A stretch of 64,000 bases of DNA, from contig NZ_MCIF01000002.1 of assembly GCF_003268475.1 (NCBI RefSeq), positions 5,586,100 to 5,650,099 on the forward strand. Reading direction: 5' to 3'. The notes beneath the pieces were generated by a model that ran no database searches, was not told the DNA's origin, and saw only the letters and a program-made list of their open reading frames with translations. How positions within the stretch are numbered: position 1 is the first letter of the stretch; each line of letters opens with the position of its first letter. The position numbers were made by a program, and so were the translations under genes. Of the stretch, positions 54,158-62,554 are shown piece by piece. The stretch comes from Thermogemmatispora tikiterensis. Its GTDB lineage: Bacteria; Chloroflexota; Ktedonobacteria; Ktedonobacterales; Ktedonobacteraceae.

Positions 54158-55833
54158 AAGAAAGATGGACGAGCCTCTGGTTGAGGACCAGGCGCAGACG
54201 CGCTCTGCTCGAAGCTGTCTTGTTTGCTTTGCTGCTGAGCGGCTTCATCCATCTGACGTCTGCTACGGAGACGGGACGTGAGTTTAGCCTGCTGCTATTG
54301 GCGCCTTTCGGGCTGGGCTACTTTGCCCTGCGCGCCGAGGTCGGACCCCCACCCTGGTGGCGGCGCTGGGCGCGCGATTTGGCCTGGGGGCTGCTGCTTC
54401 TCTTGTTGCTCTGTGGACTGCCCTTTCTCCTGCTGAGTCTGGAGCATCGGCTGGGGGCCACGTTCTTCTTCCCCAGACTGGCCGCGTTCCCTATGCTCTT
54501 GTTGGGAATAGCGCTGGTCGCTCTGGTTGGTTATATTGTCTGGCGTGGCTTCCTGTGCCTGCTCTCTCTGTGGAGCCGCCTGCGGCGCAAACAACTCTTG
54601 TGGGCCTTGACTCACGCTCACGCCGTGATGGTCCTGCTGGCGGCGGGGCTGCTCATTCTCCTCTTCGATCTGCTGGCCCTCTCCAACGTGAAAGATCTGG
54701 CCCTGCTCATCTCGGTCACGATGATGCTCGGGCTGGTGTCGTTCATCGCCTTACTGGCGGTAATTCCTCCGACAGCTTTCTTTTCCTACCTGGTGGTCCG
54801 CCGGACTACGGCCCGTCTGCGCGCGCTGGCCGAGGCCGCCCATGCCTTGCGCCTGGGCAACTATGGGGTGCGCGTGCCTGTCGAGGGCGAGGACGAGGTC
54901 GCCCAGCTCCAGGCCGATTTTAATGCAATGGCCGCCGAGCTCGAGCGGGCCCTGCGCGAGCTGAAGCAGGAGCGCGACACGGTAGCCGGGCTGCTGAAGA
55001 CTCAGCGCGAGCTGGTGGCCGCGGTCTCTCATGAGCTGCGTACACCCGTCGCTACCGTGCGGGGCTATCTGGAGGCGGCGCTGCGGCGCCTGGACCGCGG
55101 CGAGCTGCCGGAATCCCTGCCACGAGATCTGGAGGTGATGGAGGCTGAGGTGCTGCGCCTGCAACGGCTGGTGGAGGACCTCTTTGCGTTGGCCTGCGCC
55201 GAGGTTGGGCGTCTGACCTTGCGCTGCGTGCCGACCGATGTGGGAGAGCTGGTACGTCGCCTGGTAGAGGCGCGCGCGCCACTGGCCTGGCAGAGCGGAC
55301 GAGTGCAGGTGGTGGCGGAGACTCCGCCAGCGGGGCCACTGGCTCTGGTGGATCCCGAGCGTCTCGCTCAGGCCCTGCAGAATCTGCTGCACAACGGTAT
55401 CCGCCATACGCCGCCGGGGGGCATTGTGGCCGTGGCAGTCTCTCAGGAGGAGCATGAGGTGGTGATCCAGGTGCGCGATACGGGCGAGGGTATCCCCCCC
55501 GAGGAGTTGCCGCGGATCTGGGAGCGCTTTTATCAGGCGTCCAGCAAGCTGCGCCGCGATGGCAGCGGCAGCGGCCTGGGGCTGGCGCTGGTGAAGGAGT
55601 GGGTAGAGGCCATGCAGGGCAGAGTGGCGGCGACCAGCGTGCTCTCGGAAGGTAGTTGCTTCGCTCTCTATCTTCCCGCTGCTCCCGTTGATGCCAGCCT
55701 CGCCTCCCAGCGAAGCGAAACAGCCCCCCTTGAGCCGGAGCCGCCCCGGATGGATGGGCTGAGGACACAGATAGGGGAGACGAGCGAGCGTGAGGACCAG
55801 CTTGTTCTTCATGGGCGGGTGGAGCAGCAGTAG
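54154..55833 (+). CDS. membrane sensor histidine kinase
   Basis: The 559-residue protein has about six hydrophobic helices in the first 215 residues, a HAMP-like linker (about 215-270), the H-box SHELRTPVATVRGYLE with His293, and a HATPase_c domain with NLLHNGIRHTPPGG, RDTGEGIP and GSGLGLALVKEWVEAM. No large external loop is seen, so it probably senses a membrane-related signal. It is coupled to the OmpR-type regulator by an ATGA overlap. The last 50 residues are Pro/Glu-rich. Confidence 0.94.
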   Translation: MKERWTSLWLRTRRRRALLEAVLFALLLSGFIHLTSATETGREFSLLLLAPFGLGYFALRAEVGPPPWWRRWARDLAWGLLLLLLLCGLPFLLLSLEHRLGATFFFPRLAAFPMLLLGIALVALVGYIVWRGFLCLLSLWSRLRRKQLLWALTHAHAVMVLLAAGLLILLFDLLALSNVKDLALLISVTMMLGLVSFIALLAVIPPTAFFSYLVVRRTTARLRALAEAAHALRLGNYGVRVPVEGEDEVAQLQADFNAMAAELERALRELKQERDTVAGLLKTQRELVAAVSHELRTPVATVRGYLEAALRRLDRGELPESLPRDLEVMEAEVLRLQRLVEDLFALACAEVGRLTLRCVPTDVGELVRRLVEARAPLAWQSGRVQVVAETPPAGPLALVDPERLAQALQNLLHNGIRHTPPGGIVAVAVSQEEHEVVIQVRDTGEGIPPEELPRIWERFYQASSKLRRDGSGSGLGLALVKEWVEAMQGRVAATSVLSEGSCFALYLPAAPVDASLASQRSETAPLEPEPPRMDGLRTQIGETSEREDQLVLHGRVEQQ

Positions 55834-56284
55834 CTACTGCTTTTCTTGTAGCCTGCTTTTGCAATGTAACGCCTTGTTATGGAAATAAAGTGTGCGTTTG
55901 CCGTGTTTTTCTTAATAGATGGAGTGAATGCACTGAAACCGACGCCGGTAATGGTGCGTGTGGCTAGATGAGAGTAGGTTATGCCCGGCTCGCTGACGCG
56001 CGCGAAGAAGGAGGAGGAAAGAGGGCCTGTCGGGGGGATGAGCAGCGCACGGAGTGGGTGGGACTGGCCGGCTGCGAGTGCACAGTTTTCGTCAACGGCC
56101 CCGGCTCCAGCCAGGCCAGGGGCTTGCCCGCAGCCGCAGCGGCCCGGGCTTCAGGGCTGGTTGACGGCAGCCCACTGCCCCGCAGGACAGGAAAGCACTG
56201 CGGCTGGGTTGACCTGCCCCCCTGCCATGTGAGACGAAGCCGTTGCTGACCGCATGTCAGTGCCTTTGGTCTCACGAGGAGTGT
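55834..56284. other. intergenic region after the histidine kinase
   Basis: This region starts AT-rich (55850-55930), then becomes GC-rich. Open frames on both strands have no recognisable motif, and no C-x2-C zinc motif of TnpB is present. No gene is called. Confidence 0.4.
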
Positions 56285-56355
56285 TCTCCCACGGGGAGAC
56301 TGAAATATCAACGGCGCGAGCAGAGAGCCGTTTTCCCCCTGGATGAATCCAGGGG
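56285..56355 (+). ncRNA. candidate structured RNA element (three adjacent stem-loops)
   Basis: Three perfect stems follow each other: TCTCCC/GGGAGA (56285-56299), AACGGC/GCCGTT (56310-56332) and CCCCTGGAT/ATCCAGGGG (56336-56355, two-base loop). It ends 32 bases before the start of a small protein gene. It could be a cis-regulatory leader, or the solitary right end of an IS200/IS605-type element; both are inference. Confidence 0.4.
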
Positions 56356-56387
56356 TCCCCGGCGACACGTCTTTATGGAGGTACCTC

Positions 56388-56594
56388 ATGCCAGAGCGTG
56401 TCCTGACCATTGCCGACCTCTGTACTGCCATTGCTGAAGGCCAAATCCCTGCTACGGTCAAAGATTCCACCTATCATGTCAATGCCTTGGATCTGCGTCG
56501 CTATCTGAACCGTTTGCGCCCGCTGCCTTTTATTTCGGTCAGGCATTCGCTTCGCTGCGCCCCCGAGTCCGGTCGTGGCCGTACCTCTTCTTAG
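56388..56594 (+). CDS. small protein, possibly excisionase-like DNA binding
   Basis: The ATG at 56388 follows GGAGGT at five bases, an unusually good ribosome site for a 68-residue frame. The first half TIADLCTAIAEGQIPAT and HVNALDLRRYLNRLRP resembles the two helices and wing of MerR/excisionase-type domains that read ADLxxAL...VxxxDLxxYL. The basic tail has no known motif. The in-frame ATG at 56343 lies in the hairpin and has no ribosome site. I do not recognise the family firmly; a structured leader precedes it. Confidence 0.5.
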   Translation: MPERVLTIADLCTAIAEGQIPATVKDSTYHVNALDLRRYLNRLRPLPFISVRHSLRCAPESGRGRTSS

Positions 56595-56670
56595 CCCGGG
56601 CTGGGGGTGGGTCACAGGCGTCATGCTGAATTAATCCTTTGCACCTGCTGCCAGGTGACTGCCAGCAGAG

Positions 56671-56699
56671 TTGCTTTCCTGCTCAGGAGACACTATAAT
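56671..56699 (+). promoter_or_regulatory. promoter of the small membrane protein
   Basis: TTGCTT (56671-56676) and TATAAT (56694-56699) are 17 bp apart. The leader is about 180 bases. Confidence 0.7.
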
Positions 56700-56884
56700 A
56701 AGGGCCGGTGAACCGAACGAGACGAGGCCTCAGCACGAGGCTGCCCATTTGGCGCCGCTGGTTCACCAGGAACTGAGCTGAGTGATGAAATCATCCGCTG
56801 CGGGCGCAAGTCGACGGCGCGGGCTGGACAAGATGCCGGTCCCTGGTGGTACGGCCTGCGCTCGCAGCCGTAGAAAGGCGTTTC

Positions 56885-57145
56885 ATGGAGCCACTGGAGT
56901 CTGATTATACACCGCTACCGAGCCGGCGCCGGCGGGCTGCCGATCCGGCGCGGCGCTACAATTGGCTCTTCCTCTTCCCCATTGTGGGGATTTGTGTCGT
57001 CCTGCTCTTTGCCGCCGCCGGCCTCTTCCAGTTCAGCCTGGCCCCCATCGTTGACGGTCTGATGGGGTTCCTGGTGCTGCTGTTCGCCCTCTTTGTCGTC
57101 GTTATCTTCTGGGCCTCCGCGCCCAGGCGGGGCGAGCAGTCGTAG
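56885..57145 (+). CDS. small two-helix membrane protein
   Basis: The 86-residue protein has a basic start (PSRRRRAADPARR) and two hydrophobic helices (about residues 27-45 and 55-76) before a short basic tail. The positive-inside rule puts both ends in the cytoplasm. GAAAGG lies upstream of the ATG at 56885. I do not recognise the family. It has its own promoter and converges with the cobalamin-binding-type gene. Confidence 0.65.
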   Translation: MEPLESDYTPLPSRRRRAADPARRYNWLFLFPIVGICVVLLFAAAGLFQFSLAPIVDGLMGFLVLLFALFVVVIFWASAPRRGEQS

Positions 57146-57407
57146 CGCGTGCCAGTCAACTGGCGCTCTGGCTCTTGCGCCTGCCTCTGGTGCGCTCGCC
57201 AGCGACAGGAGGTAAGAGAACACAGCAAAGGGCCGTCTCTGGTGCTTGTCGCCTTCTGTCTTGCCCTGCGCGGGCTGATCCAAAGCCACTCGGGTGAGGA
57301 CGTTACCCGCTTCCCGATCAAGAAGGCTCTGTTGGGACGGCTGGCAAGCTCTGGAGGACGGCCCTGAATTGTGTGTCTTTGCTCCACTGGCGGCTGACGG
57401 GCGACGC

Positions 57408-58364
57408 TTAACGCAAAGGCTGCCAGCCCTCTGCCGGCAGCGGTATTCCCGCGTCCTCCCCCCATAGCGCTCGGGCAATCAGTTCCGCCGACTCGACCAG
57501 GCGAGGCCCGGAGCGGTTCAAGTAATGGTTCCCATCGATGAGATACACGCGTCCCTCGCGCACGGCCTGCAGCTCCGACCAGGCGGAATGCTGTTCAAGC
57601 AGAGCGGCGTCTTGCCGCGTGCGCTCCACATCGAAGCCACACGGTGAGAGGATCAGCACCTCTGGATCGGCCTGGCGCAGCTCGTCCCAGCTAATCCAGG
57701 GTGCATGTTGCCCGCTGGCGCTCAAGACTGGCTCGCCGCCAGCATAAGCGATCAGCTCGGGGGTCCAGTTGCCGGCTCCCATCAGAGGGTCGAGCCATTC
57801 CAGGACAGCCACGCGGGGAGCCTGGCCGCGCCCGGCGCTCAGGCGGGCGCAGCGCTGGCGCAGCTCCTCCAGGCGTTGCTGATAGCTGGCGATCAGAGCT
57901 TCAGCCTCTGCCAGGCGTCCGAGGGCGGCCCCGACACGCCGCAGATCCTCCCAGACATCGCTGAGGCGATAAGGAGCCAGCGAGACGATGCGTGGCTGCA
58001 GTCCGGTAAGCTGCCGCACGGCCTCGCTGACATCGCGCTCGCTGACGGCGCAGACCTCGCACTGAGTTTGTGTCAAAATGACGTCTGGTTGCAGCTCCTG
58101 GAGGCGGGCGATGTCGATCTGATAAATGCTGAGCGCCTGGAGGGCCGCCTCGTCGCCGGTCCGACGCGTGCCGGCAAGCTGGCGGACCTGGGCATCGATG
58201 CCGGCGCTGTTGGTATTGATGTCAATCACCGGACGGCTCAGGGCTGGCAGGTGCTGGACTTCGGGTGGATAATCGCACTCGTGGGAGCGCCCCACCAGTT
58301 GCTCGGTGCAACCAAGGGCGGCCACCATTTCCGTGGCGCTGGCAAGCAAGGAAACGATACGCAT
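57408..58364 (-). CDS. BtuF-like cobalamin/iron-complex-binding protein
   Basis: The 318-residue protein shows the periplasmic-binding type III fold: IVSLLASATEMVAALGC, LVGRSHECDYP, QPDVILTQTQCEVCAVS, VVLEWLDPLMGAGNWTPELI-type block (VAVLEWLDPLMGAGNW) and GRVYLIDGNHYLNR. This order is typical of the putative cobalamin-binding proteins of COG0614. There is no signal peptide, unlike true BtuF, so it acts in the cytoplasm or is held by another route. No transporter genes are adjacent, and I see no cobalamin riboswitch in the 254 bases before it. Confidence 0.85.
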   Translation of the reverse strand: MRIVSLLASATEMVAALGCTEQLVGRSHECDYPPEVQHLPALSRPVIDINTNSAGIDAQVRQLAGTRRTGDEAALQALSIYQIDIARLQELQPDVILTQTQCEVCAVSERDVSEAVRQLTGLQPRIVSLAPYRLSDVWEDLRRVGAALGRLAEAEALIASYQQRLEELRQRCARLSAGRGQAPRVAVLEWLDPLMGAGNWTPELIAYAGGEPVLSASGQHAPWISWDELRQADPEVLILSPCGFDVERTRQDAALLEQHSAWSELQAVREGRVYLIDGNHYLNRSGPRLVESAELIARALWGEDAGIPLPAEGWQPLR

Positions 58365-58618
58365 CGTTGCTCACTCCCTTCTTCTGCCGGCAGCCTCCTC
58401 TCTGCTCCTGCCTGCGCCTGGACGGTTGTCTTCCTTGTGGATGGGAGCAGCCGGCGCCGCCGGACACAACCAACAACAGGTCACGGCTACCATCTGGTCA
58501 ACTGTGCCAGAGCCTCCGTTGTCCAGTCTAGGTACTGGGCTCTTTTCATGGTATCGCCAGGCAGTGTACCGGCCCTTCCTCACCGTCGCGTCTGCCCTGC
58601 CCGGCCTGTCCGTCCCGC

Positions 58619-59698
58619 TCATGTGCCGGTCTCGGCAGTCTGAGCCTGCCAGGTTGTGGGCACCAGGACCCGCAGCCGCTCGGGGGCGATGCGTACAGTA
58701 ATGGGGGTTTTCCCTTTGACCTCGCCATCCAGCGTCGCCTCACAGGGTCCCGCCGGCGTGCTGATAGTGACACCGGAGGCCCGCCAGTGATGCAAGCCCG
58801 GCAAGGCCGTCAGCTCTGCAGGATGGCCAGTCGCTCCTTCGCCCGCCTCGCTCTGCTCGCTCTCGCCGCCAGCGAAGAGCTGGCCGATGGCCGACGCAAT
58901 TTCCTTCCAGTCCAGTCCCTGGACCACGACGATATCGAGTAAGTGATCGGTAACGCTGGCGCCTGGAATGCTCAACTGGAGCGGGCCGCCAAAGACGGGG
59001 GCATTGATCACCGCGACCTGCAGCACCTGATAGCGCAGCTCCGCCACCGCCTGAGCTTGACCCTGGCACTGCTGTTGAGCAGCAAGAGATCCAGAAGGCT
59101 CCTCAAAGTCGAGAACCACCTCTAGCGGTTCGTGCGCGCGCAGAGCCTCCAGCGCCGCCAGCGGGTAGGTCATGGCGCCGAAACGCTCGCGCATCTCGCT
59201 GCTGGTTGCAAGGCGCGCGAATTCGACATTCAGCCCAATAGTGAGAGTGTGACAGAAGTAGTCGCTCGCGGCCTCCTCGTCTCCGGGACCAGAGGCCGGG
59301 GAGGAGGCCTCTGCCGGGAGGGCCATGCCGACGTCGATCGCCGCCTCCTGGCCGCCTACGATTACCTCGACGGCACCAGGCAGATCCTGGGGGATGGCTA
59401 GCGAACGGGCTGTGTCGTTGGCCGTACCCAGTGGCAGAATGGCCAGCGGCGGCCCTTCTTTGATAACATGCCTGATCATTCCTCCAACCAGGCCGTCACC
59501 TCCTGCTGCAATGGCCAGGTCGATCCCCTGAGCAAGCCAGGTGCTCCCCTGCGATGGTAACTCATTTAAATTCGTAATCGGCTCAACTCTCACTAGCTCG
59601 ATGTCCGCCTCTTGCAACAGCTTCAGGGCTTCTTCAAGCTGCGGTGCCCGTCCCGAATGGGGACTGTGGATAACGATGGCGCGGCGTTTGCCCGGCAT
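58619..59698 (-). CDS. diacylglycerol/lipid kinase (DagK/YegS family)
   Basis: The 359-residue protein has the family motifs AIVIHSPHSGRAPQLE, IAAGGDGLVGGMI (nucleotide loop GGDG) and LAILPLGTANDTARSL, and a C-terminal beta part ending VTVRIAPERLRVLVP. Members phosphorylate diacylglycerol, sphingoid bases or phosphatidylglycerol at the membrane. GGAGG lies five bases before the ATG. It is transcribed from a promoter shared in position with, but opposite to, PTS enzyme I. The exact lipid is not known. Confidence 0.9.
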   Translation of the reverse strand: MPGKRRAIVIHSPHSGRAPQLEEALKLLQEADIELVRVEPITNLNELPSQGSTWLAQGIDLAIAAGGDGLVGGMIRHVIKEGPPLAILPLGTANDTARSLAIPQDLPGAVEVIVGGQEAAIDVGMALPAEASSPASGPGDEEAASDYFCHTLTIGLNVEFARLATSSEMRERFGAMTYPLAALEALRAHEPLEVVLDFEEPSGSLAAQQQCQGQAQAVAELRYQVLQVAVINAPVFGGPLQLSIPGASVTDHLLDIVVVQGLDWKEIASAIGQLFAGGESEQSEAGEGATGHPAELTALPGLHHWRASGVTISTPAGPCEATLDGEVKGKTPITVRIAPERLRVLVPTTWQAQTAETGT

Positions 59699-59749
59699 TG
59701 GTTCCTCCCGACTCTCGTATGAAGTCGCCTCCTGGTGGCTTCGCTGAGG

Positions 59750-59779
59750 AGTATATATCGTTGCTGCCTGTTCTGTAAA
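59750..59779 (-). promoter_or_regulatory. promoter of the lipid kinase
   Basis: On the minus strand TTTACA (59779-59774) and TATACT (59755-59750) are 18 bp apart. The leader is about 45 bases. Confidence 0.65.
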
Positions 59780-59873
59780 CAGACGGAAAAGCTGTTAGGC
59801 ACTCTGGAGCCAGCGACGCCGGCCTGCCTGGGGCCGGCTCTTCCCCATTGGGAAGGCGGGGCAGCCGTTGCTC

Positions 59874-59902
59874 TTGCAGCCCCCGCATTTTTGCCGGATA
59901 AT
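59874..59902 (+). promoter_or_regulatory. promoter of PTS enzyme I
   Basis: TTGCAG (59874-59879) and GATAAT (59897-59902) are 17 bp apart. The leader is about 110 bases. Confidence 0.6.
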
Positions 59903-60019
59903 AGGAACATCATTTCAGTTTGGCACCGATGCCCACGCGCAGCGCCAGGCGCGCCCATCGCCTACCCGCCGTAGGGTTAGCATCATCCGCGGCTGCGATT
60001 CTCAGGAGGTTGAGTCACT

Positions 60020-61879
60020 GTGTCTGAGCATGAACGGACATTCCAGGCGCCCACTCCTTCCCCATCTTCGGCCCCGCTTCCGCTTCGCCTTGTTCCGCTC
60101 TCGCCCGGCCTTGCTCTTGGGCCGGTCTGGCTCTACCGCTCTCCGGCCCTGCAACAGCAGTCCCAATCTCAGCCGACGGCTGCAGACAAAGGCCGCAGGC
60201 TGACGCCGGAGCAGGTAGCCGAGGAGCAGCAGCGCCTGCGCGTAGCAGTCGAGCAGGCTGTGGCCGAATTGCAGGCTTTGACCGCTCAGGTTGCGCGCAC
60301 GGTGGGCAAGGAAGAGGCCGCTATTTTTGAGGCCCATCAGCTGATTCTGCAGGACCCTGAAATCCTGGATGCCGCCATTGAACGCATCAGTCAGCAAGGC
60401 CTGCCAGCGGAGCAGGCTCTGCGCGAGGTCGCTGAAGAGAATGCCCAGATCCTGGCTGCCCTCGATGATGAACTGCTGGCGGCGCGCGCCAGCGATGTGC
60501 GCGACGCCACCGGGCGAGTGCTACGCCTGCTCTCGGGCACCTCTACTACTCCCCTGCTTCCCCAGGCCGAGAGTGTGCACGAGCCAGTGATCCTGGTTGC
60601 CGATGATCTGACACCATCTGATACTGCTACGCTCGATCCCAGGCTTGTGGCCGGTATTTGTACGGTGTTCGGCGGCCCGACAACCCACGCCGCCATTATC
60701 GCCCGCTCTCTGGAAATTCCCGCCGTCAGCGGCCTATCCCCCGATCTCTTCGCCCGGCTGACACCCGGCCAGCGTATTGCCCTGGATGGCGGGCGTGGCC
60801 TGCTCTATCTCAACCTGACACCTGAGCAGGAGCGGGAACTACTGCAAAGGATTCAACTGCAACAAAAAGAACGAGCAGAGCAACAGCAGCAACGCGAGCG
60901 CTGGCGCGGGCGCCCAGGGGCTACCGCTGATGGCGTACCAGTGGCCATCTTTGCTAACGTTGGCGATGAGGAAGGGGCGAAGCAAGCAGCCGAACAGGGT
61001 GCTGAGGGCATCGGCCTGCTGCGCACCGAGTTTCTCTTTGGAGGTCGGGAGCAGTTCCCCGATGAGCAGGAGCAGGAAGCGGCCTATCGACGTCTCTTCC
61101 GCGCCTTCGCTGCCGGGCAGCCGCAGGGCAAGACTATTATTGCCCGTACGCTGGACGCTGGCGCCGACAAGCCCTTCCCGGCGCTGGAGGCCCTCATTGG
61201 CTCTCTGCAAGAGGCCAATCCGGCCCTTGGTCTGCGGGGGGCGCGTATCCATCTCTGTCATGAGGAGCTGCTGCGCCAGCAGCTGCGGGCCTTGCTGCGT
61301 GCCGCTCAGGCTACGGGCATTACCCTGCAGATTATGTTTCCTATGATTGCCACTCTGGAAGAGGTGCGACGCCTGCGTGCTCTCACTGAGGAGGTACTCG
61401 CCGAGCTGGAGGGGCGGGGGCTACGGCTCACGCCGAGGCCGGCGGTCGGCATCATGGTGGAGACACCCGCTGCCGCGCTGATGGCTGATGTGCTGGCGCG
61501 CGCGGTGGATTTCTTTAGCATCGGCACCAATGATCTCTATCAATACGTCATGGCGGTCGATCGCACCAATGGGCGCGTGGCCTCGCTCTTCGGACGTTTA
61601 GAGCCAGCGGTCTGGCGTGCCATTGCCCAGGTGGCGCGGGCTGGCCAGCAACACGGGCGCCTGGTAGCCGTCTGCGGCGAACTGGCGGGCGATCCCCTGA
61701 TCGGTCCGCTCCTGGTCGGCCTTGGTGTACGTGAGCTGAGCATGAACCCGCCGGCGCTGCTGGCTGTCAAGGAGCGGCTCGCGCGTCAACCCCTGGCCTA
61801 CTGGCAGGAGCAGGCTCAGCGCCTCCTGCAGGCTGAGACCGCCGCCGAGCTGCAGCATATGCTAGAATCTATAGCGTAG
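60020..61879 (+). CDS. ptsI: phosphoenolpyruvate-protein phosphotransferase (enzyme I)
   Basis: A GTG start with AGGAGG ten bases upstream begins a 619-residue protein. The phosphohistidine is His223 in GGPTTHAAIIARSLEIP. The PEP-binding TIM barrel has GIGLLRTEFLF, GADKPFP, GIMVETPAAALM, FFSIGTNDLYQYVM and VCGELAGDP with the acid-base Cys. Enzyme I moves phosphate from PEP to HPr for sugar uptake or regulation. No HPr or enzyme II gene is beside it. The N-terminal extension of about 35 residues, Ser/Pro-rich, is longer than in E. coli. Confidence 0.95.
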   Translation: MSEHERTFQAPTPSPSSAPLPLRLVPLSPGLALGPVWLYRSPALQQQSQSQPTAADKGRRLTPEQVAEEQQRLRVAVEQAVAELQALTAQVARTVGKEEAAIFEAHQLILQDPEILDAAIERISQQGLPAEQALREVAEENAQILAALDDELLAARASDVRDATGRVLRLLSGTSTTPLLPQAESVHEPVILVADDLTPSDTATLDPRLVAGICTVFGGPTTHAAIIARSLEIPAVSGLSPDLFARLTPGQRIALDGGRGLLYLNLTPEQERELLQRIQLQQKERAEQQQQRERWRGRPGATADGVPVAIFANVGDEEGAKQAAEQGAEGIGLLRTEFLFGGREQFPDEQEQEAAYRRLFRAFAAGQPQGKTIIARTLDAGADKPFPALEALIGSLQEANPALGLRGARIHLCHEELLRQQLRALLRAAQATGITLQIMFPMIATLEEVRRLRALTEEVLAELEGRGLRLTPRPAVGIMVETPAAALMADVLARAVDFFSIGTNDLYQYVMAVDRTNGRVASLFGRLEPAVWRAIAQVARAGQQHGRLVAVCGELAGDPLIGPLLVGLGVRELSMNPPALLAVKERLARQPLAYWQEQAQRLLQAETAAELQHMLESIA

Positions 61880-62150
61880 GCCGGGCAGGCGGCAGCACCG
61901 GAGCAAGGCGAGCCGATAGGCGGGCAGACAGATAAGCAGAGTCTCGTGCCCGCCGGCGCCGACGATGAAGCAGGCCCGGGCCAGGCGGGGCGGTCCGCCT
62001 GCCCTCTTCCTCGGTCTGGCCGTCTGGCTGTCTGACTGCCAGACTGACTGATGGCTTGCTCCCATGAGTAGGGGGCGAGTCGTGCTATGAGAGCCGCGAG
62101 CTGCTGGTCATGTGATGAGCTGTTAAGCTGTGCAAGAGGAGTAGATTTGC

Positions 62151-62531
62151 ATGGGTGTGATCCATCGTCTCCAGTCTCAGGAGCATGGAGAGCTACGCTG
62201 GGAAGGCGTGCCGGTGCGCGCCTATGGGCCAGAGAATAGCCGGGCCAAAGATGCGACGCGCCAGATTCTGATCGGTAACGATGAAGGAGCGCAGAACTTC
62301 CATCTGCGCTATTTTGCTGTGCAGCCGGGCGGGCATACCTCGCTGGACCAGCATGCCCATGATCATGGCGTCTATGTGCTGCATGGGCGGGCACGTCTGC
62401 GCCTGGGCGATGAAGAGCACGAGGTGCGCGCGGGCGATGCCATCTACATTCCGGGCAACGAGGTTCATCAATTCTTTGCTCTGGGCGACGAAGCCTTCGG
62501 CTTCCTGTGTGTCGTCCCGGCCAAAAGATGA
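62151..62531 (+). CDS. cupin-domain protein
   Basis: The 126-residue protein is a single cupin barrel: HLRYFAVQPGGHTSLDQHAH with histidines of motif 1, and GDAIYIPGNEVHQF of motif 2 near residue 95. It should bind a metal. Small cupins work as isomerases, dioxygenases or sensors. GAGGAG lies ten bases before the ATG. It overlaps the ATG of the longer alternative start of the alcohol dehydrogenase gene (ATGA at 62528), so both are probably expressed together. Confidence 0.9.
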   Translation: MGVIHRLQSQEHGELRWEGVPVRAYGPENSRAKDATRQILIGNDEGAQNFHLRYFAVQPGGHTSLDQHAHDHGVYVLHGRARLRLGDEEHEVRAGDAIYIPGNEVHQFFALGDEAFGFLCVVPAKR

Positions 62532-62554
62532 GCGGGCGGGGGCGAACGAGCGTT

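Noticed and set aside
55052..55864. 270-residue minus-strand frame under the histidine kinase
   Set aside because: Antisense to the HisKA and HATPase domains, Pro/Arg/Ala-rich and without a ribosome site.
55968..56249. Possible TnpB C-terminal remnant before the hairpins
   Set aside because: No frame shows the C-x2-C...C-x2-C zinc motif or the RuvC DVNAA block; only the hairpin hints at an IS end.
58365..58618. Cobalamin riboswitch before the BtuF-like gene
   Set aside because: No B12-box or the conserved core helices could be found on the minus strand.
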